The notes: generated by a model from the sequence alone, not told the origin. Positions 1 through 8,611 are shown, counted from the first letter of the stretch. The stretch is 64,000 nt of DNA from Mesopusillimonas faecipullorum (GCF_020539505.1 NZ_JACDXW010000006.1:1-64000), one strand, 5' to 3'. Made by a program: numbers and translations.

Positions 1-377
1 AGGCAAAAAGGGGGCAACTCCGCCGAGAAATACGGTGGGTTGCCAGAGAAATTGGACCGAACGCGGTCGCCGTCATCATTGCGCGGTGGGATTCACTGAA
101 AACCTCGGGTTATTCGAGGTGCCCTTCAGTGAATTCGGCGAGCCGTATTCCTAAAATCTCGTCGATGGTGTAACTTTAAAACTTCCAGTAAAACCAATAA
201 ATGGTTTGAAATGACATTCAATGTTTTTGTTTTAGGAATAATTTGGATGTAAGTGGGGGTTTGTGGTGGGTTTGAAGTACAAAAGCAAAAATTAGGCTAT
301 AATCGCCAGCTTGCATTTACCGCAGTATTTCCAGCCTCTTCTGATTAAGTTTTGAAGCTTAAACAGAACGACAAAAA
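1..377. other. Intergenic stretch left of tRNA-Leu
   Basis: No convincing coding region is seen here. The stretch becomes AT-rich between about 170 and 360, immediately before the tRNA-Leu gene, and probably holds its promoter, but no clear -35/-10 pair could be fixed by eye. Confidence 0.5.
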
Positions 378-462
378 GCCCGGGTGGTGAAATTGGTAGA
401 CGCAGGGGACTCAAAATCCCCCGCCGCAAGGCGTGCCGGTTCGATTCCGGCCCCGGGCACCA
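378..462 (+). tRNA. tRNA-Leu(CAA)
   Basis: An 85-nt class II tRNA. The acceptor GCCCGGG pairs with CCCGGGC before an encoded ACCA end. The anticodon loop reads CTCAAAA, giving anticodon CAA for Leu. A long variable arm (CCGCCGCAAGGCG region) and a T-arm with GGTTCGATTCC are present. The 3' half is the integration target of the island that follows, and the gene is left intact by the insertion, as is usual for tRNA-specific tyrosine integrases. Confidence 0.95.
409..462 (+). repeat. attL, 3' half of tRNA-Leu
   Basis: This 54-bp stretch, from the anticodon loop to the CCA end, is repeated at 18308-18360 with a single missing G in the acceptor arm. It is the left attachment site of an island of about 17.9 kb whose integrase gene starts 134 bp downstream. 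Confidence 0.9.
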
Positions 463-547
463 TCCCCAAATCTTCTGATAATTCAAGCCATTAGAAGATT
501 TCGCAGTACAAGCCCCGCACCGGGGGATTTTCCTAAAATTGTGGTCA

Positions 548-566
548 GGTACAGTTTCGGTACAGT
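548..566 (+). repeat. Paired GGTACAGT repeats, left end of element
   Basis: GGTACAGT occurs at 548-555 and 559-566, offset by 11 bp, between attL and the integrase start. The same pair with the same 11-bp offset is found at the right end (18170-18188). Probably recombinase or excisionase arm sites. The function is inferred from placement. Confidence 0.65.
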
Positions 567-596
567 GATGCGGCGCTAGCCCCATACGGAGTACTC

Positions 597-1724
597 ATGG
601 CTACCATCGTTAAGACTTCCTCGGGCACTTGGAAAGCCCTCATTCGCAAGACAGGCTGGCCGGCCACGGCCAAGACGTTCCGCACCAAGCGCGACGCCGA
701 AGACTGGGCGCGCCGTACCGAAGACGAAATGGTGCGCGGCGTATACATCCAGCGCGCGCCGGCCGAGCGCATGACCGTCGAAGCGGCGCTGACCCGCTAT
801 CTCAAGGAAGTCACGCCCACCAAGCGGGCCTCGACCCAAGCCGGCGAACACAAGAAGGCGCAGGTCATCATCCGCCATCTTGGCAAGTACTCGCTGGCAG
901 CCCTGAACGCCGAGATCGTGGCGCAGTTCCGTGACATGCGACTGGCGGGCGACCCGGACGAGAATGGCAAGCTACGGCCTCGCAGTAACAACACGGTACG
1001 CTTGGAACTGGCCCTGCTAGGCCACCTGTTCACCGTCGCGATCAAGGAATGGGGCATCGGCCTGCCCTTCAATCCCGTGTCCAACATTCGCCGCCCGGCC
1101 CCCGGCTCGGGCCGCAACCGGCGCTTGACCCAAGAAGAACAGACCCGCCTGCTGCAAGCCGTCGATAAGCACTCGAACCCGATGTTCGGATGGATAGTCC
1201 GCATTGCCGTCCAGACCGGTATGCGGCTGTCTGAGATTGCTACGCTGCGCATACGACAAGTGGACATCGAGCGTCGCGTCGTGCGGCTGGAGCATACCAA
1301 GAACTCTTCGCCCCGCACCGTTCCTCTGACTGCCGAGGCAACGCGCGTGTTCACCAAGGCGCTTGCCAACCCCGTGCGCCCAGCCGAAACCGAACTGGTG
1401 TTCTTCGGCGAACCCGGTCGGGACGGCATACGACGCCCTTACCTGTTCGACAAAGCGTGGACCGATGCCAAGCGAGCAGCGGGCCTGGAAGATTTCCGCT
1501 TTCACGACCTGCGGCACGAGGCTGTCAGCCGGTTCGTGGAAGCCGGCTTGAGCGATCAGGAGGTGTCGGCCATCAGCGGCCACAAGTCGATGCAGATGCT
1601 CAAGCGCTATACGCACCTGCGGGCCGAAGACCTGGTGCAGAAGCTGGACCGCCTCGCGCGTCGCGCGCCGTCCACTTCTAAACAACGGAGTGAGGCCGAC
1701 TCCCAAACAGAGAACAACGCATAA
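597..1724 (+). CDS. Tyrosine recombinase / site-specific integrase
   Basis: A 375-residue phage-type integrase expected to catalyse insertion into and excision from the tRNA-Leu 3' end. An N-terminal arm-binding and SAM-like core-binding region covers about residues 1-170. The C-terminal catalytic domain shows the family residues: Arg in TGMRLSEIATLR, the HxxR box HDLRHEA, the GH box SGHKS, and the nucleophile Tyr in LKRYTHL. Length is normal for the family. The ATG at 597 is preceded by GGAGTACTC. It lies directly inside attL, as expected for an island integrase. The paired GGTACAGT repeats just upstream may regulate or direct it. Confidence 0.95.
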   Translation: MATIVKTSSGTWKALIRKTGWPATAKTFRTKRDAEDWARRTEDEMVRGVYIQRAPAERMTVEAALTRYLKEVTPTKRASTQAGEHKKAQVIIRHLGKYSLAALNAEIVAQFRDMRLAGDPDENGKLRPRSNNTVRLELALLGHLFTVAIKEWGIGLPFNPVSNIRRPAPGSGRNRRLTQEEQTRLLQAVDKHSNPMFGWIVRIAVQTGMRLSEIATLRIRQVDIERRVVRLEHTKNSSPRTVPLTAEATRVFTKALANPVRPAETELVFFGEPGRDGIRRPYLFDKAWTDAKRAAGLEDFRFHDLRHEAVSRFVEAGLSDQEVSAISGHKSMQMLKRYTHLRAEDLVQKLDRLARRAPSTSKQRSEADSQTENNA

Positions 1725-1785
1725 TCGCTCCATCGCGTTGCCATAATGAATAACCGATTGTCTTAACCTACGGAGGAAGCTAGTT

Positions 1786-2412
1786 TTGCATACCGCTATC
1801 AAGATCGTCGCCATCAGCAGCCTTGCTCTTACCCTTGCCGCGTGCGGCAGCGCCAAAGACGCCAACAAGAGCAACTTCAGCAAGGCCATACAGGCATACC
1901 TGGACACTCAAAAGGGCCTATGCGCAGCGATTCCTGCTAAGGGCTTGCCGTTCACCCTGGCGAATCAAGACATGCTGGGCGGTCAGAGCAAGAAGCGCGC
2001 CGACGCGCTGGTCGATGCCGGGCTGCTGACGAAGCGAGACACCGAAGTCAAAGCCATGTTCGGCAACAAGATGGAGCCGGCCACCGAGTACCAAGTCACT
2101 GACACCGGCAAGAAATTCCTCGTCGCCAATGGTGCCAACACGATGGCTGGACAAGATGCCTTCTGCACCGGCAAGTACACCGTTGTGGAAGTGAGCAACT
2201 TCACTGAACCCAGCGACATGATGGGCGTAAAGCTGTCGCAAGTGAACTACCGCTATAAGGTAGAAGGTGCAGATGACTGGGCCAAATCGGAAAGTATCCG
2301 TGCCAACTACAAGAATTTTGCGGAACAGACCCAGGGAGATATACAGGGTAAAGCGGCTGTCATCCTGACCAACGATGGATGGATGCACGAGCGCCTGTTC
2401 AAGCGCGGATAG
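1786..2412 (+). CDS. Putative lipoprotein, unknown function
   Basis: A 208-residue predicted lipoprotein. The N-terminus has a short charged segment, a hydrophobic stretch (IVAISSLALTLAAC) and a lipobox ending in Cys near residue 20, so it should be lipidated and anchored in the envelope. The rest is polar with no motif I can assign. The gene probably begins with TTG at 1786, which has a strong GGAGGA Shine-Dalgarno 8 nt upstream (1772-1777), and no in-frame ATG would retain the signal. It sits right after the integrase and ends in a clear terminator, so it looks like an independent cargo unit. A surface or exclusion role is possible but unsupported. Confidence 0.75.
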   Translation: MHTAIKIVAISSLALTLAACGSAKDANKSNFSKAIQAYLDTQKGLCAAIPAKGLPFTLANQDMLGGQSKKRADALVDAGLLTKRDTEVKAMFGNKMEPATEYQVTDTGKKFLVANGANTMAGQDAFCTGKYTVVEVSNFTEPSDMMGVKLSQVNYRYKVEGADDWAKSESIRANYKNFAEQTQGDIQGKAAVILTNDGWMHERLFKRG

Positions 2413-2430
2413 CCACCCTGAGTCAATTAA

Positions 2431-2464
2431 AAAAGGCCTTTCACCTATGAGTGAAGGGCCTTTT
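2431..2464 (+). terminator. Rho-independent terminator
   Basis: AAAAGGCCTTTCAC (2431-2444) pairs with GTGAAGGGCCTTTT (2451-2464) around a 6-nt loop, with one wobble, followed by TTTTC. It closes the lipoprotein gene. Confidence 0.85.
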
Positions 2465-2527
2465 CTTTGGTTCTGCGCCGATCCGCGGGGTGGTTGGAGG
2501 TCGAAGAATGCCCCATTCCAGACATTC

Positions 2528-2580
2528 GACTAACGCCTGAGCCGGCGTTGTCCGGCTTCCGCCTGAACGAAGCGTTAGGC
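2528..2580 (-). repeat. attC (59-be) site of an integron cassette
   Basis: Read on the minus strand, this 53-bp site starts with GCCTAAC, a perfect match to the R'' consensus RYYYAAC, and ends with GTTAGTC, one mismatch from the R' consensus GTTRRRY. It folds into an imperfect hairpin: CTAACGC/GCGTTAG outer arms and AGCCGG/CCGGCT inner arms around a small loop, with unpaired bases mostly on one side, as attC sites have. The TAA stop of the adjacent gene lies inside GCCTAAC, a common cassette arrangement. Confidence 0.8.
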
Positions 2581-3236
2581 CCCACTCGCGTGCCTGCGAA
2601 AGATGCTCTTCATGTCTTGGGGGCGCTCTGGAAAGGAGTAAGGGTGGTAGACACTGAAGCTCGATGATGTGAGGTGCATAACGACCACCTCTCCACCGAT
2701 GTAGATTCGTTCAATTGGGGCGACTTTGCTCTGAATCTCCCTCTGCAGGTTCATCATTTGCGGGATGATTTCCAGGATGTTGTTCCCTTCTGGAAGCGGA
2801 CACTCGGGTTTGATGCCAAAGCCTTGGGGCAACCGCTCTGACTGAAAGCCAGATGTGGACCGATACGCAAAAGCAACCACAGACTGATCTTCTTCCGAAA
2901 GTCCAAAGTGATACACAGTTGTCGTCGAACTTTCCGGGAGCGCGAAGTCTTGTCGGTACTTTGCCCACCTCGCTTGGAGCGCGCCGGGAGCGTGGTAATC
3001 AAGGTTCATGATGCCTTCTAGGATCATGCGGTTATTCACCTCCATCGCCCAATCGCCCGCGAACATCCCCATTCCCGTTCCAGCAATGATTGTTCGAAGA
3101 TGCGGCAGATGGTGAGCCTTGCTACTGAACAGCATGGGCTTGCCATCTGGCGTGACCGCGAGCGTGTCAGTTGCAACGACGATCTGAGTTGCGTCAGTAA
3201 AGAAGATTAGCGAAGACATTGTCTCTGTTGGTCTAA
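2534..3236 (-). mobile_element. Solitary integron gene cassette (about 703 bp)
   Basis: On the minus strand the cassette runs from TTAGAC (3236-3231), just before the gene start, to the final G of the attC site (2534). The upstream junction reads G|TTAGAC, a perfect GTTRRRY core site, and the downstream junction reads G|TTAGTC. Circularising the cassette would regenerate GTTAGAC, a perfect attC core, and removing it would leave GTTAGTC as the target. No integron integrase, attI or second attC is visible nearby. This fits insertion at a secondary site by an integrase supplied in trans. Confidence 0.75.
2575..3219 (-). CDS. Cassette-borne protein, Ntn-hydrolase/proteasome-like
   Basis: A 214-residue protein of unassigned function. 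The N-terminus is reminiscent of proteasome-type Ntn hydrolases: a first beta strand, an Asp-Thr (VVATDTLAV) where those proteins have AADTR, a lysine after a short linker (SSKAHHL), and a strand followed by a Gly-rich turn and helix (IIAGTGMGMFAGDW). No N-terminal Thr, Ser or Cys nucleophile is obvious after Met-Ser-Ser, so catalysis is uncertain. The start is 12 nt inside the cassette boundary with only a weak Shine-Dalgarno, as in many cassettes that rely on outside expression. The stop overlaps attC. The fold call rests on pattern only. Confidence 0.7.
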   Translation of the reverse strand: MSSLIFFTDATQIVVATDTLAVTPDGKPMLFSSKAHHLPHLRTIIAGTGMGMFAGDWAMEVNNRMILEGIMNLDYHAPGALQARWAKYRQDFALPESSTTTVYHFGLSEEDQSVVAFAYRSTSGFQSERLPQGFGIKPECPLPEGNNILEIIPQMMNLQREIQSKVAPIERIYIGGEVVVMHLTSSSFSVYHPYSFPERPQDMKSIFRRHASGA

Positions 3237-3237
3237 C
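3231..3237 (-). other. Cassette upstream recombination core site GTTAGAC
   Basis: On the minus strand GTTAGAC matches GTTRRRY exactly and lies 11 nt before the start codon of the cassette gene. It is the expected position of the upstream junction of an integron cassette. Confidence 0.7.
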
Positions 3238-3689
3238 TAGATTTAGGTGGCAAACCGATCAGGGTCACGCTTCAATAAACATGGCTTAAGCGCTAGCATC
3301 GATAGGGCCTGACTGGATGATAGCTCTTTAGGTAAACATGAGAAATCAGCCAATCGCTGCTTTTGATTAATACAGGAAACTCGAGAGAAATATGTCGCTT
3401 ACTGGCCAGAGGCGATATGTGGCAGGTGCCAGATGTCGACCCATTGAGGTCAATTACTTCAATACACATCACGGCAGCTCGCAACCCCCAAGCTGGCGGT
3501 AACTTGGCGCTAGGCTTATTAGCGACTCTTTATATCCAGCCCCACTCAGCCGCCCAGTCCTCGTCGCGCCCCCCTCCCAGGCCCAGATCGGCAGAGCTCA
3601 ACAATAGCAAAAGACCGCGTCATTTGACATGGGCAATAGCTTTCTTATTCCAGTCGGACTACGATTACGCACACTACGAAGGAGAAGCA

Positions 3690-6533
3690 ATGAGTCAGTA
3701 CCTTTTGAGTTTTGCGAGGCAGAATCTTGACGGGCGTACTGATGCATACCTAGTTTTGCTCTGGTGTATATATCAAGCCAATCAAGACAAGGGCCGCTAT
3801 TCCGACCATATCAAAGCTCACATTACTGCGGCAGCTGACCAATTGCTGGGCCGCAATTACCAGCGCATCGCAGCCCGCTTCAAGAAAGTGCTGGACAGCA
3901 AGCCGGAATTGGACCGCATACCGCCGTCTGGGCTCGGCACTCTTGGTTCCCTTCGAGTAAAAAACTTCCGAGGGTTCGGTGAAATTGGCCCCGACGACTT
4001 AGGGACCTTCATTCGCTTCAGCAAGCTCAAGAATATCTTTTACGCACCCAATGGTGGCGGCAAGTCATCGTTGTGCGAGGCATTGGAAATTGGGACCACT
4101 GGCGATATCAAAGAAGCGGCCCGACGCAAGACTAAGATCAATCAGTACATCGCACGAGGAGATGCCAAGTCGAAGCTAACGTTGTTGGGAGCAGACGGGC
4201 TACCCGTCAAACAAAGCATCAGTTGGTCAGGCTGTTTCATCGACCGCAACCGTCTTCAAGAGTTCTCGCTCTTGGGTTCCAAGGATACTGGCAGTGCCGA
4301 GAGAGATGTCCTGGCCACCTTGTTCGGACTGGAAGAGCTCCAAGAGGTCATTTCCCGGTTCGTTCGGCCTGAAAGTTTTTCACTCAAAGCCTTCATGCGT
4401 GCCGACCAAGCTGGCGAATTGGACCGCATGGAACGCACCCGCGCTGATTTGAGCCTGCTACGGCGCAAGCACAGAGCAGACCTTCAAAAATCGATCTACG
4501 AAACGTGCAGGCTGCTGGGATTGAGAGCCGACCAAGGCTTCGATGTTCGCCCAAAGGTTTTGCGGCTGCGCGACACAATAGAAATGCATATTCGTAGTGC
4601 CGAGCGTCTGCGAACCTCCAAGGCCCCGCTCGCGATCCCGATCAAACAGGTGAAACGCATCTGTGCCATCGCTCAGCGCTTGCTGGACCGAAGAGCCGAT
4701 ATCGAAACGGTGTTTCTGCGGCGGGCCAGCGACGTTAATTATCGCGACTTCTTTCAGGCATTAGAAGCTATCGAGCATTTGCAGGTTGGGAAAGCCTGTC
4801 CTGCATGTCTGACGCCCCTCGATCAGGTGGTGGCGAATCCGTTCGAGAGAGCGCGAGAGCAGATTACGGCGTTGTATGCACTGGATTCCCTCAAACAATC
4901 TAAGCTGCGTAATGACGCACTAATTACTCTTTGGGCTTCGAGAGTCGCTACGGCCATTAGCGCGGTAAAGAACAATGAGCGCGCCGATGTTCCCTGCCAA
5001 GTGGAGATGAGCGAGCTGGAGGCCGTGCTTGCAAAATTCCACGCCGCTACCGATCGTTCGGAAGTGGCTCCATCCGTCCTCGACTCGATTCTGACGCTTT
5101 ATACGGAGAAGTCAGCACAGATTGAGTCTTACTTGGATGCCTGCGAGCGCAGGCGCCAGGAGGTCGATCAGGCAGAGGCTCAGGCAGCCCGGCTAGAAGC
5201 ACGGGTGAAGCAGTTGAAAGAAATTGATGAATCGCTGAAGCAACAGTTCGAGGAAAAAAAACTGGCAGAACGCGAGTTCAAAATCGTCAATGCCGAGATG
5301 GCTGGCCTAATAAAGCGGAAAGCGGCATTGCTCAACAATGCTGGTGAAAACAGCCGCTTCAATAAGCTGCTTGAGGATTTGGAGGCTGAGTACCGCATCC
5401 TGTACCGCAGCTTGCTCGAGTACAAGCTGGAGCTTGAGAAAACGCGAATCAACGGGATCGAAGCCAAAGCTGCCGAATACTATCGAGCTATCAACCACCA
5501 CGACGATGACCATGAGCAGATTGCTTCATTGCGCTTCGATCGGCAAGGTGATAGCTACCGAATCAGAATCACCAACCTAGATGGGTCCTCACTCGATGCG
5601 TTTGCAGTCCTCAGCGAAGGCCATCTGAGGGCGTTAGGATTGTCCATCCTCCTGGCGATGGCTGAGAAAAACAATTTCCCACTCATTGTGTTCGATGACG
5701 TGGTTAACGCCATCGACACCGATCATCGATCAAACATAATTGACCTTCTTTTCTCCGATGCCTACCTACGCCGCATCCAGATGGTGGTTACCACCCATGA
5801 TCGCCTCTTCTGGGAGAGATTCTGCATCATCTCCGACCGTCATCCTCAGTGCGATCAGCATGCAAGTCGTGTACTAAGCTACACGAATAGAGGCATCGTG
5901 ACCATCGATCATGAAGGTGGCTTCCAAAAAAAGGTCTATATAGCGTTGTCGGTCTTCGACATCCGCCAAGCGTTGCTTTATTGTCGTATTTGGTTCGAGT
6001 CCATGGTGCTTGAGTTTTGCATCGAAAACCGCGTCACAGTCACGGCCAACTTCAACAAGTCACACCTCAAGAAGAGCATGTACCTTCAGGTCAGCCTCGA
6101 GCACACCTTCTCGTTGGTGGAGCCTTTCATTGACTACGACTTGTCACATTTCAATATCATCAAGAATGATCTGGTCAACTGGGGTGGGCAAAATCAGGAG
6201 CATCACGCTTTCGACGAGGGAAGCCTGAATTTTGTGCACTCGAAAACCAGTGGTGAAGTATTGAGAATCTACGACGCCATCCGCTTCCTGGAGTGTCAAC
6301 TCTTTCCTGCAAGGAAAAAGGAATCCGGGCTGCGGCACCTTGCCGAGGTCAAAGAAAAAATTGAGAGAAGCCAGAGAAAGGCGGTTGCGCTCGCCAAGGC
6401 TCCAGCTGACGTGCAAAAGGAGCATAAAGCAGCGTTGAGTGCACTGGAACAGCGCGCCATAGAGCTCGGGCAGGAGCTCGAGTTCATCGAACAATGTCTC
6501 GCCAGCACCGCTCAACGCGACAAACCTCAATAG
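3690..6533 (+). CDS. SMC/Rad50-like AAA ATPase with zinc hook
   Basis: About 947 residues from the ATG at 3690, which has AAGGAG 5 nt upstream. The open frame extends back to a TTG at 3363, which has no good RBS, so that start is less likely. A helical N-terminus (1-80) precedes an ABC-type half with [11 protein letters not shown] and the P-loop APNGGGKSS (119-127). A long coiled-coil region (about 200-610) carries CPAC at 370-373, as in Rad50 zinc hooks. The second ATPase half has the signature LSEGH (641-645), Walker B PLIVFDD (664-670) and the H-loop TTHD (701-704). A C-terminal domain of about 225 residues includes EHH at 837-839. This layout resembles RloC/PrrC-type or overcoming-lysogenization-type defence ATPases with a C-terminal effector. 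No partner gene is adjacent. The defence role is inferred. Confidence 0.85.
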   Translation: MSQYLLSFARQNLDGRTDAYLVLLWCIYQANQDKGRYSDHIKAHITAAADQLLGRNYQRIAARFKKVLDSKPELDRIPPSGLGTLGSLRVKNFRGFGEIGPDDLGTFIRFSKLKNIFYAPNGGGKSSLCEALEIGTTGDIKEAARRKTKINQYIARGDAKSKLTLLGADGLPVKQSISWSGCFIDRNRLQEFSLLGSKDTGSAERDVLATLFGLEELQEVISRFVRPESFSLKAFMRADQAGELDRMERTRADLSLLRRKHRADLQKSIYETCRLLGLRADQGFDVRPKVLRLRDTIEMHIRSAERLRTSKAPLAIPIKQVKRICAIAQRLLDRRADIETVFLRRASDVNYRDFFQALEAIEHLQVGKACPACLTPLDQVVANPFERAREQITALYALDSLKQSKLRNDALITLWASRVATAISAVKNNERADVPCQVEMSELEAVLAKFHAATDRSEVAPSVLDSILTLYTEKSAQIESYLDACERRRQEVDQAEAQAARLEARVKQLKEIDESLKQQFEEKKLAEREFKIVNAEMAGLIKRKAALLNNAGENSRFNKLLEDLEAEYRILYRSLLEYKLELEKTRINGIEAKAAEYYRAINHHDDDHEQIASLRFDRQGDSYRIRITNLDGSSLDAFAVLSEGHLRALGLSILLAMAEKNNFPLIVFDDVVNAIDTDHRSNIIDLLFSDAYLRRIQMVVTTHDRLFWERFCIISDRHPQCDQHASRVLSYTNRGIVTIDHEGGFQKKVYIALSVFDIRQALLYCRIWFESMVLEFCIENRVTVTANFNKSHLKKSMYLQVSLEHTFSLVEPFIDYDLSHFNIIKNDLVNWGGQNQEHHAFDEGSLNFVHSKTSGEVLRIYDAIRFLECQLFPARKKESGLRHLAEVKEKIERSQRKAVALAKAPADVQKEHKAALSALEQRAIELGQELEFIEQCLASTAQRDKPQ

Positions 6534-6554
6534 CTGGCATGAACTCTATACTGC

Positions 6555-6911
6555 TTAACAAAAATCTGGCTGCTTTGGGCTGACACAGGCATCCAACCAT
6601 TCGCCTCCGTGGAGGCGATGATCAACGTCCGGAATCGGATTGCCCATCGCCCGTCGCCACGTCATCAGCTCGTGATTCCCACAGATCGGGTGAAACCACG
6701 GGCGCTCCAACCATTTCAGAACATCGGCTGACTCAGGACCTCGGTCCACAAGGTCCCCCACGGAAAACAATCGGTCCTTTTCTGGCGAGAACCTTACGGC
6801 AGCCAGCGCGACCTCAAGCCGATCAAAATGACCGTGGATGTCACCCACCGCAAAATCACGGCCGTTGGCATTCAATTGAAAGCGCTGGACTCGGACCTTA
6901 CCGGACGTCAT
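6555..6911 (-). pseudogene. PP1-type serine/threonine phosphatase, 3'-truncated
   Basis: Resembles the N-terminal half of PrpA/PrpB-type metallophosphatases. The three metal-binding motifs are intact: GDIHGH, GDLVDRG and GNHE. Family members are usually a little over 200 residues. This frame stops after 118, just past the WLDACV region, so the C-terminal motifs with the remaining metal and substrate histidines are missing. The cut end lies about 20 bp from the stop codon of the SMC-like ATPase gene, which is convergent with it. That suggests acquisition of the ATPase gene removed the rest. Probably inactive. Confidence 0.8.
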
Positions 6912-7334
6912 TCCCGGGTTCCATATAGCTCCCTAACGACTTGTCATGCATGCCCCATGATACTTGGCTCTTCACGACCGCGTGACACGTAACCCGCTGA
7001 TCCTAGTGCCATCACTTCGAATGCGGGCCAACAGCGTGAGCATGCTCACATCGTTGGCAATTTTCCACAAAATTTCTCTCTGTCCACCGACGCTTCAGAC
7101 ACCGAAATCAGAGCACATCTCTGACCGCGCCTAAGCCCATGATTTCTAGATTTATTTTGCTTGATCGCTTCATCGCAAGAAAACCAATGCGCCATATCTT
7201 GGCATTTGGCGATGCCTAATCTTGGTTTTCATGAATACCGTATTTTGGTCTTTAAAATCAACAACTTAAGTTTGACAACCATGCCCTCACGGTAAAGACT
7301 GGCATTACCTACGGTGAACTTGTGAGGCATATGA
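6912..7334. other. Gene-free stretch before the mobilization operon
   Basis: About 420 bp without a supportable gene. It is more AT-rich to the right and contains an 8-bp perfect inverted repeat (7180-7229). The promoter of the operon starting at 7335 should lie here, and the origin of transfer is a possibility, since MOBP-type oriT sites commonly lie upstream of the mob genes. Confidence 0.5.
7180..7229. repeat. Inverted repeat AAAACCAA...TTGGTTTT with inner hairpin
   Basis: AAAACCAA (7180-7187) and TTGGTTTT (7222-7229) are exact complements. Inside lies a smaller hairpin GGCAT-ttggcg-ATGCC (7201-7216). Such a nested structure could be an oriT, a replication origin element or an operator. 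Which one cannot be decided from sequence alone. Confidence 0.45.
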
Positions 7335-7604
7335 ATGACTACTGGAGAATATTTGTTGGGGCGGTTTGGACCGTTGATGAGCATCGTTGACGTTGCCACC
7401 TTGCTAGGTCGATCTCCCGATGGCGTCCGCGTTGCGCTTTATACCGATACCGACTTTTCGCGCAAGCTGAAACCAGCCATGCTGCGAGTCGGCCGCCGCG
7501 TTTATTTTCGGACGTTGCAGGTCACGGAAGCGCTGAATCTGGAACAGCCGACAGACGATGAAATCACGCCCGCAGAGGTCGCTACACGAGGGCCGCGCAC
7601 ATGA
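7335..7604 (+). CDS. Small HTH-like DNA-binding protein
   Basis: An 89-residue protein that heads the replication/mobilization operon. The segment from about residue 15 to 60 (SIVDVATLLGRSPDGVRVAL, then KLKPAMLRVGRRVYFRT) has the shape of a MerR/excisionase-like winged helix-turn-helix, in which a helix that reads a site name is followed by a short basic wing. Such proteins on mobile elements act as regulators, replication accessory factors or excision directionality factors. Its stop overlaps the next start by 4 bp (ATGA), so translation is probably coupled. Role uncertain. Confidence 0.7.
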   Translation: MTTGEYLLGRFGPLMSIVDVATLLGRSPDGVRVALYTDTDFSRKLKPAMLRVGRRVYFRTLQVTEALNLEQPTDDEITPAEVATRGPRT

Positions 7605-8611
7605 GTCGGCAAAGAACCATCAACGACCAGATATGGCGCTCAAATCGCCTGTCAGGCTGCACGGTCGAAGACCGCTATGCGCTGTTCTATTTCCTGACCT
7701 CGCCATTCAGCAATGTCATCGGCGCCTATGAAATCGTCATTCGCGTTGCAGCCTCAGAAATGGGCTGGGACCCTGATTCACAACTAATGCCAGTGATGCG
7801 TCGTCTCATCGATGCTGGCATCTTGGATTTTGACCCGCAGGCGAATTACATCTGGATCAAAGATTGGTGGGACCACAACTCCGCCAAGATGGCAGTGGCA
7901 ACGACCCTTAGGAAAAAGACACTCGAGCAAATAGCGGCACTGCCCCAAGGCTGGCGTGACGCTTACGTGAATGACTTTATCGATCGACTGCCTACCGAGG
8001 ATCCGCTGCGCAATACGGTAGCCAAAGCCCTTGGATACGGTCCATATAGGCTATCGACACCCTATGCAGGCCCCGACGACGGCCGGACGTCCATTCCGGC
8101 CGAAGCAAAAGACATCCATAGAAATCAATCAATTAGCAACGGGCATACCCCAGCGACAGCCTATCTCCAGGGTATGGACAGGGGGCCGGGTAACACTACT
8201 ACTAACACTAACCCTATCTATAACCCTACTACTACAACGAGAACCGACGACGGTCTTCAGTACCCTACCGCGCTGGTCCCCGCTGAGAAACTGTCGATCC
8301 AAAACTTGCTTACCGACGTCCAATCAGTTGATGCGCAAGCATTGCTTGACGAACTGGACGGGGCCATCAAGACACCCGGAACCATCAGAAAGACGAAGGT
8401 CGCCTATTTCAAAGGAATCCTTGAACGCCACCGCATCGGGGGATTCGTGCCGTCTGCTGGCATCCCGATAGCAACCGAAAGGGAACGCCTGGCAGCGACC
8501 CAAGATATGTCGCGTGCTTCGGAATCAGCACCACTCAGCAAAGCTGAATCTCAAGCCCGGCTTCAAGAAATCAAAGCCCAACTGGAGCTGCATACGAGGA
8601 TGCCGAAATGA
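7601..8611 (+). CDS. Putative replication initiator-like protein
   Basis: A 336-residue protein. The N-terminal ~120 residues (RTINDQIWRSNRLSGCTVED, then a series of helices with WIKDWWDHN) look like the winged-helix domain found in phage and plasmid replication-organiser proteins of the DnaD/RepA-accessory type. The middle (about residues 195-215) is a low-complexity Thr/Asn/Pro linker, and the C-terminus is helical. It overlaps both neighbours by 4 bp and sits immediately before mobC and the relaxase gene, consistent with replication of the excised form or of transferred DNA. No catalytic motif is visible, and the family assignment is by shape only. Confidence 0.6.
   Translation: MSRQRTINDQIWRSNRLSGCTVEDRYALFYFLTSPFSNVIGAYEIVIRVAASEMGWDPDSQLMPVMRRLIDAGILDFDPQANYIWIKDWWDHNSAKMAVATTLRKKTLEQIAALPQGWRDAYVNDFIDRLPTEDPLRNTVAKALGYGPYRLSTPYAGPDDGRTSIPAEAKDIHRNQSISNGHTPATAYLQGMDRGPGNTTTNTNPIYNPTTTTRTDDGLQYPTALVPAEKLSIQNLLTDVQSVDAQALLDELDGAIKTPGTIRKTKVAYFKGILERHRIGGFVPSAGIPIATERERLAATQDMSRASESAPLSKAESQARLQEIKAQLELHTRMPK

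Noticed and set aside
1017-1907. Long minus-strand frame across the integrase gene
   Set aside because: It is antisense to a clear tyrosine integrase with all catalytic residues and has no RBS or domain.
3238-3340. A second attC upstream of the cassette gene, which would make a cassette array
   Set aside because: No RYYYAAC box or matching arms could be found within 150 bp upstream of the GTTAGAC junction, so the cassette appears solitary.
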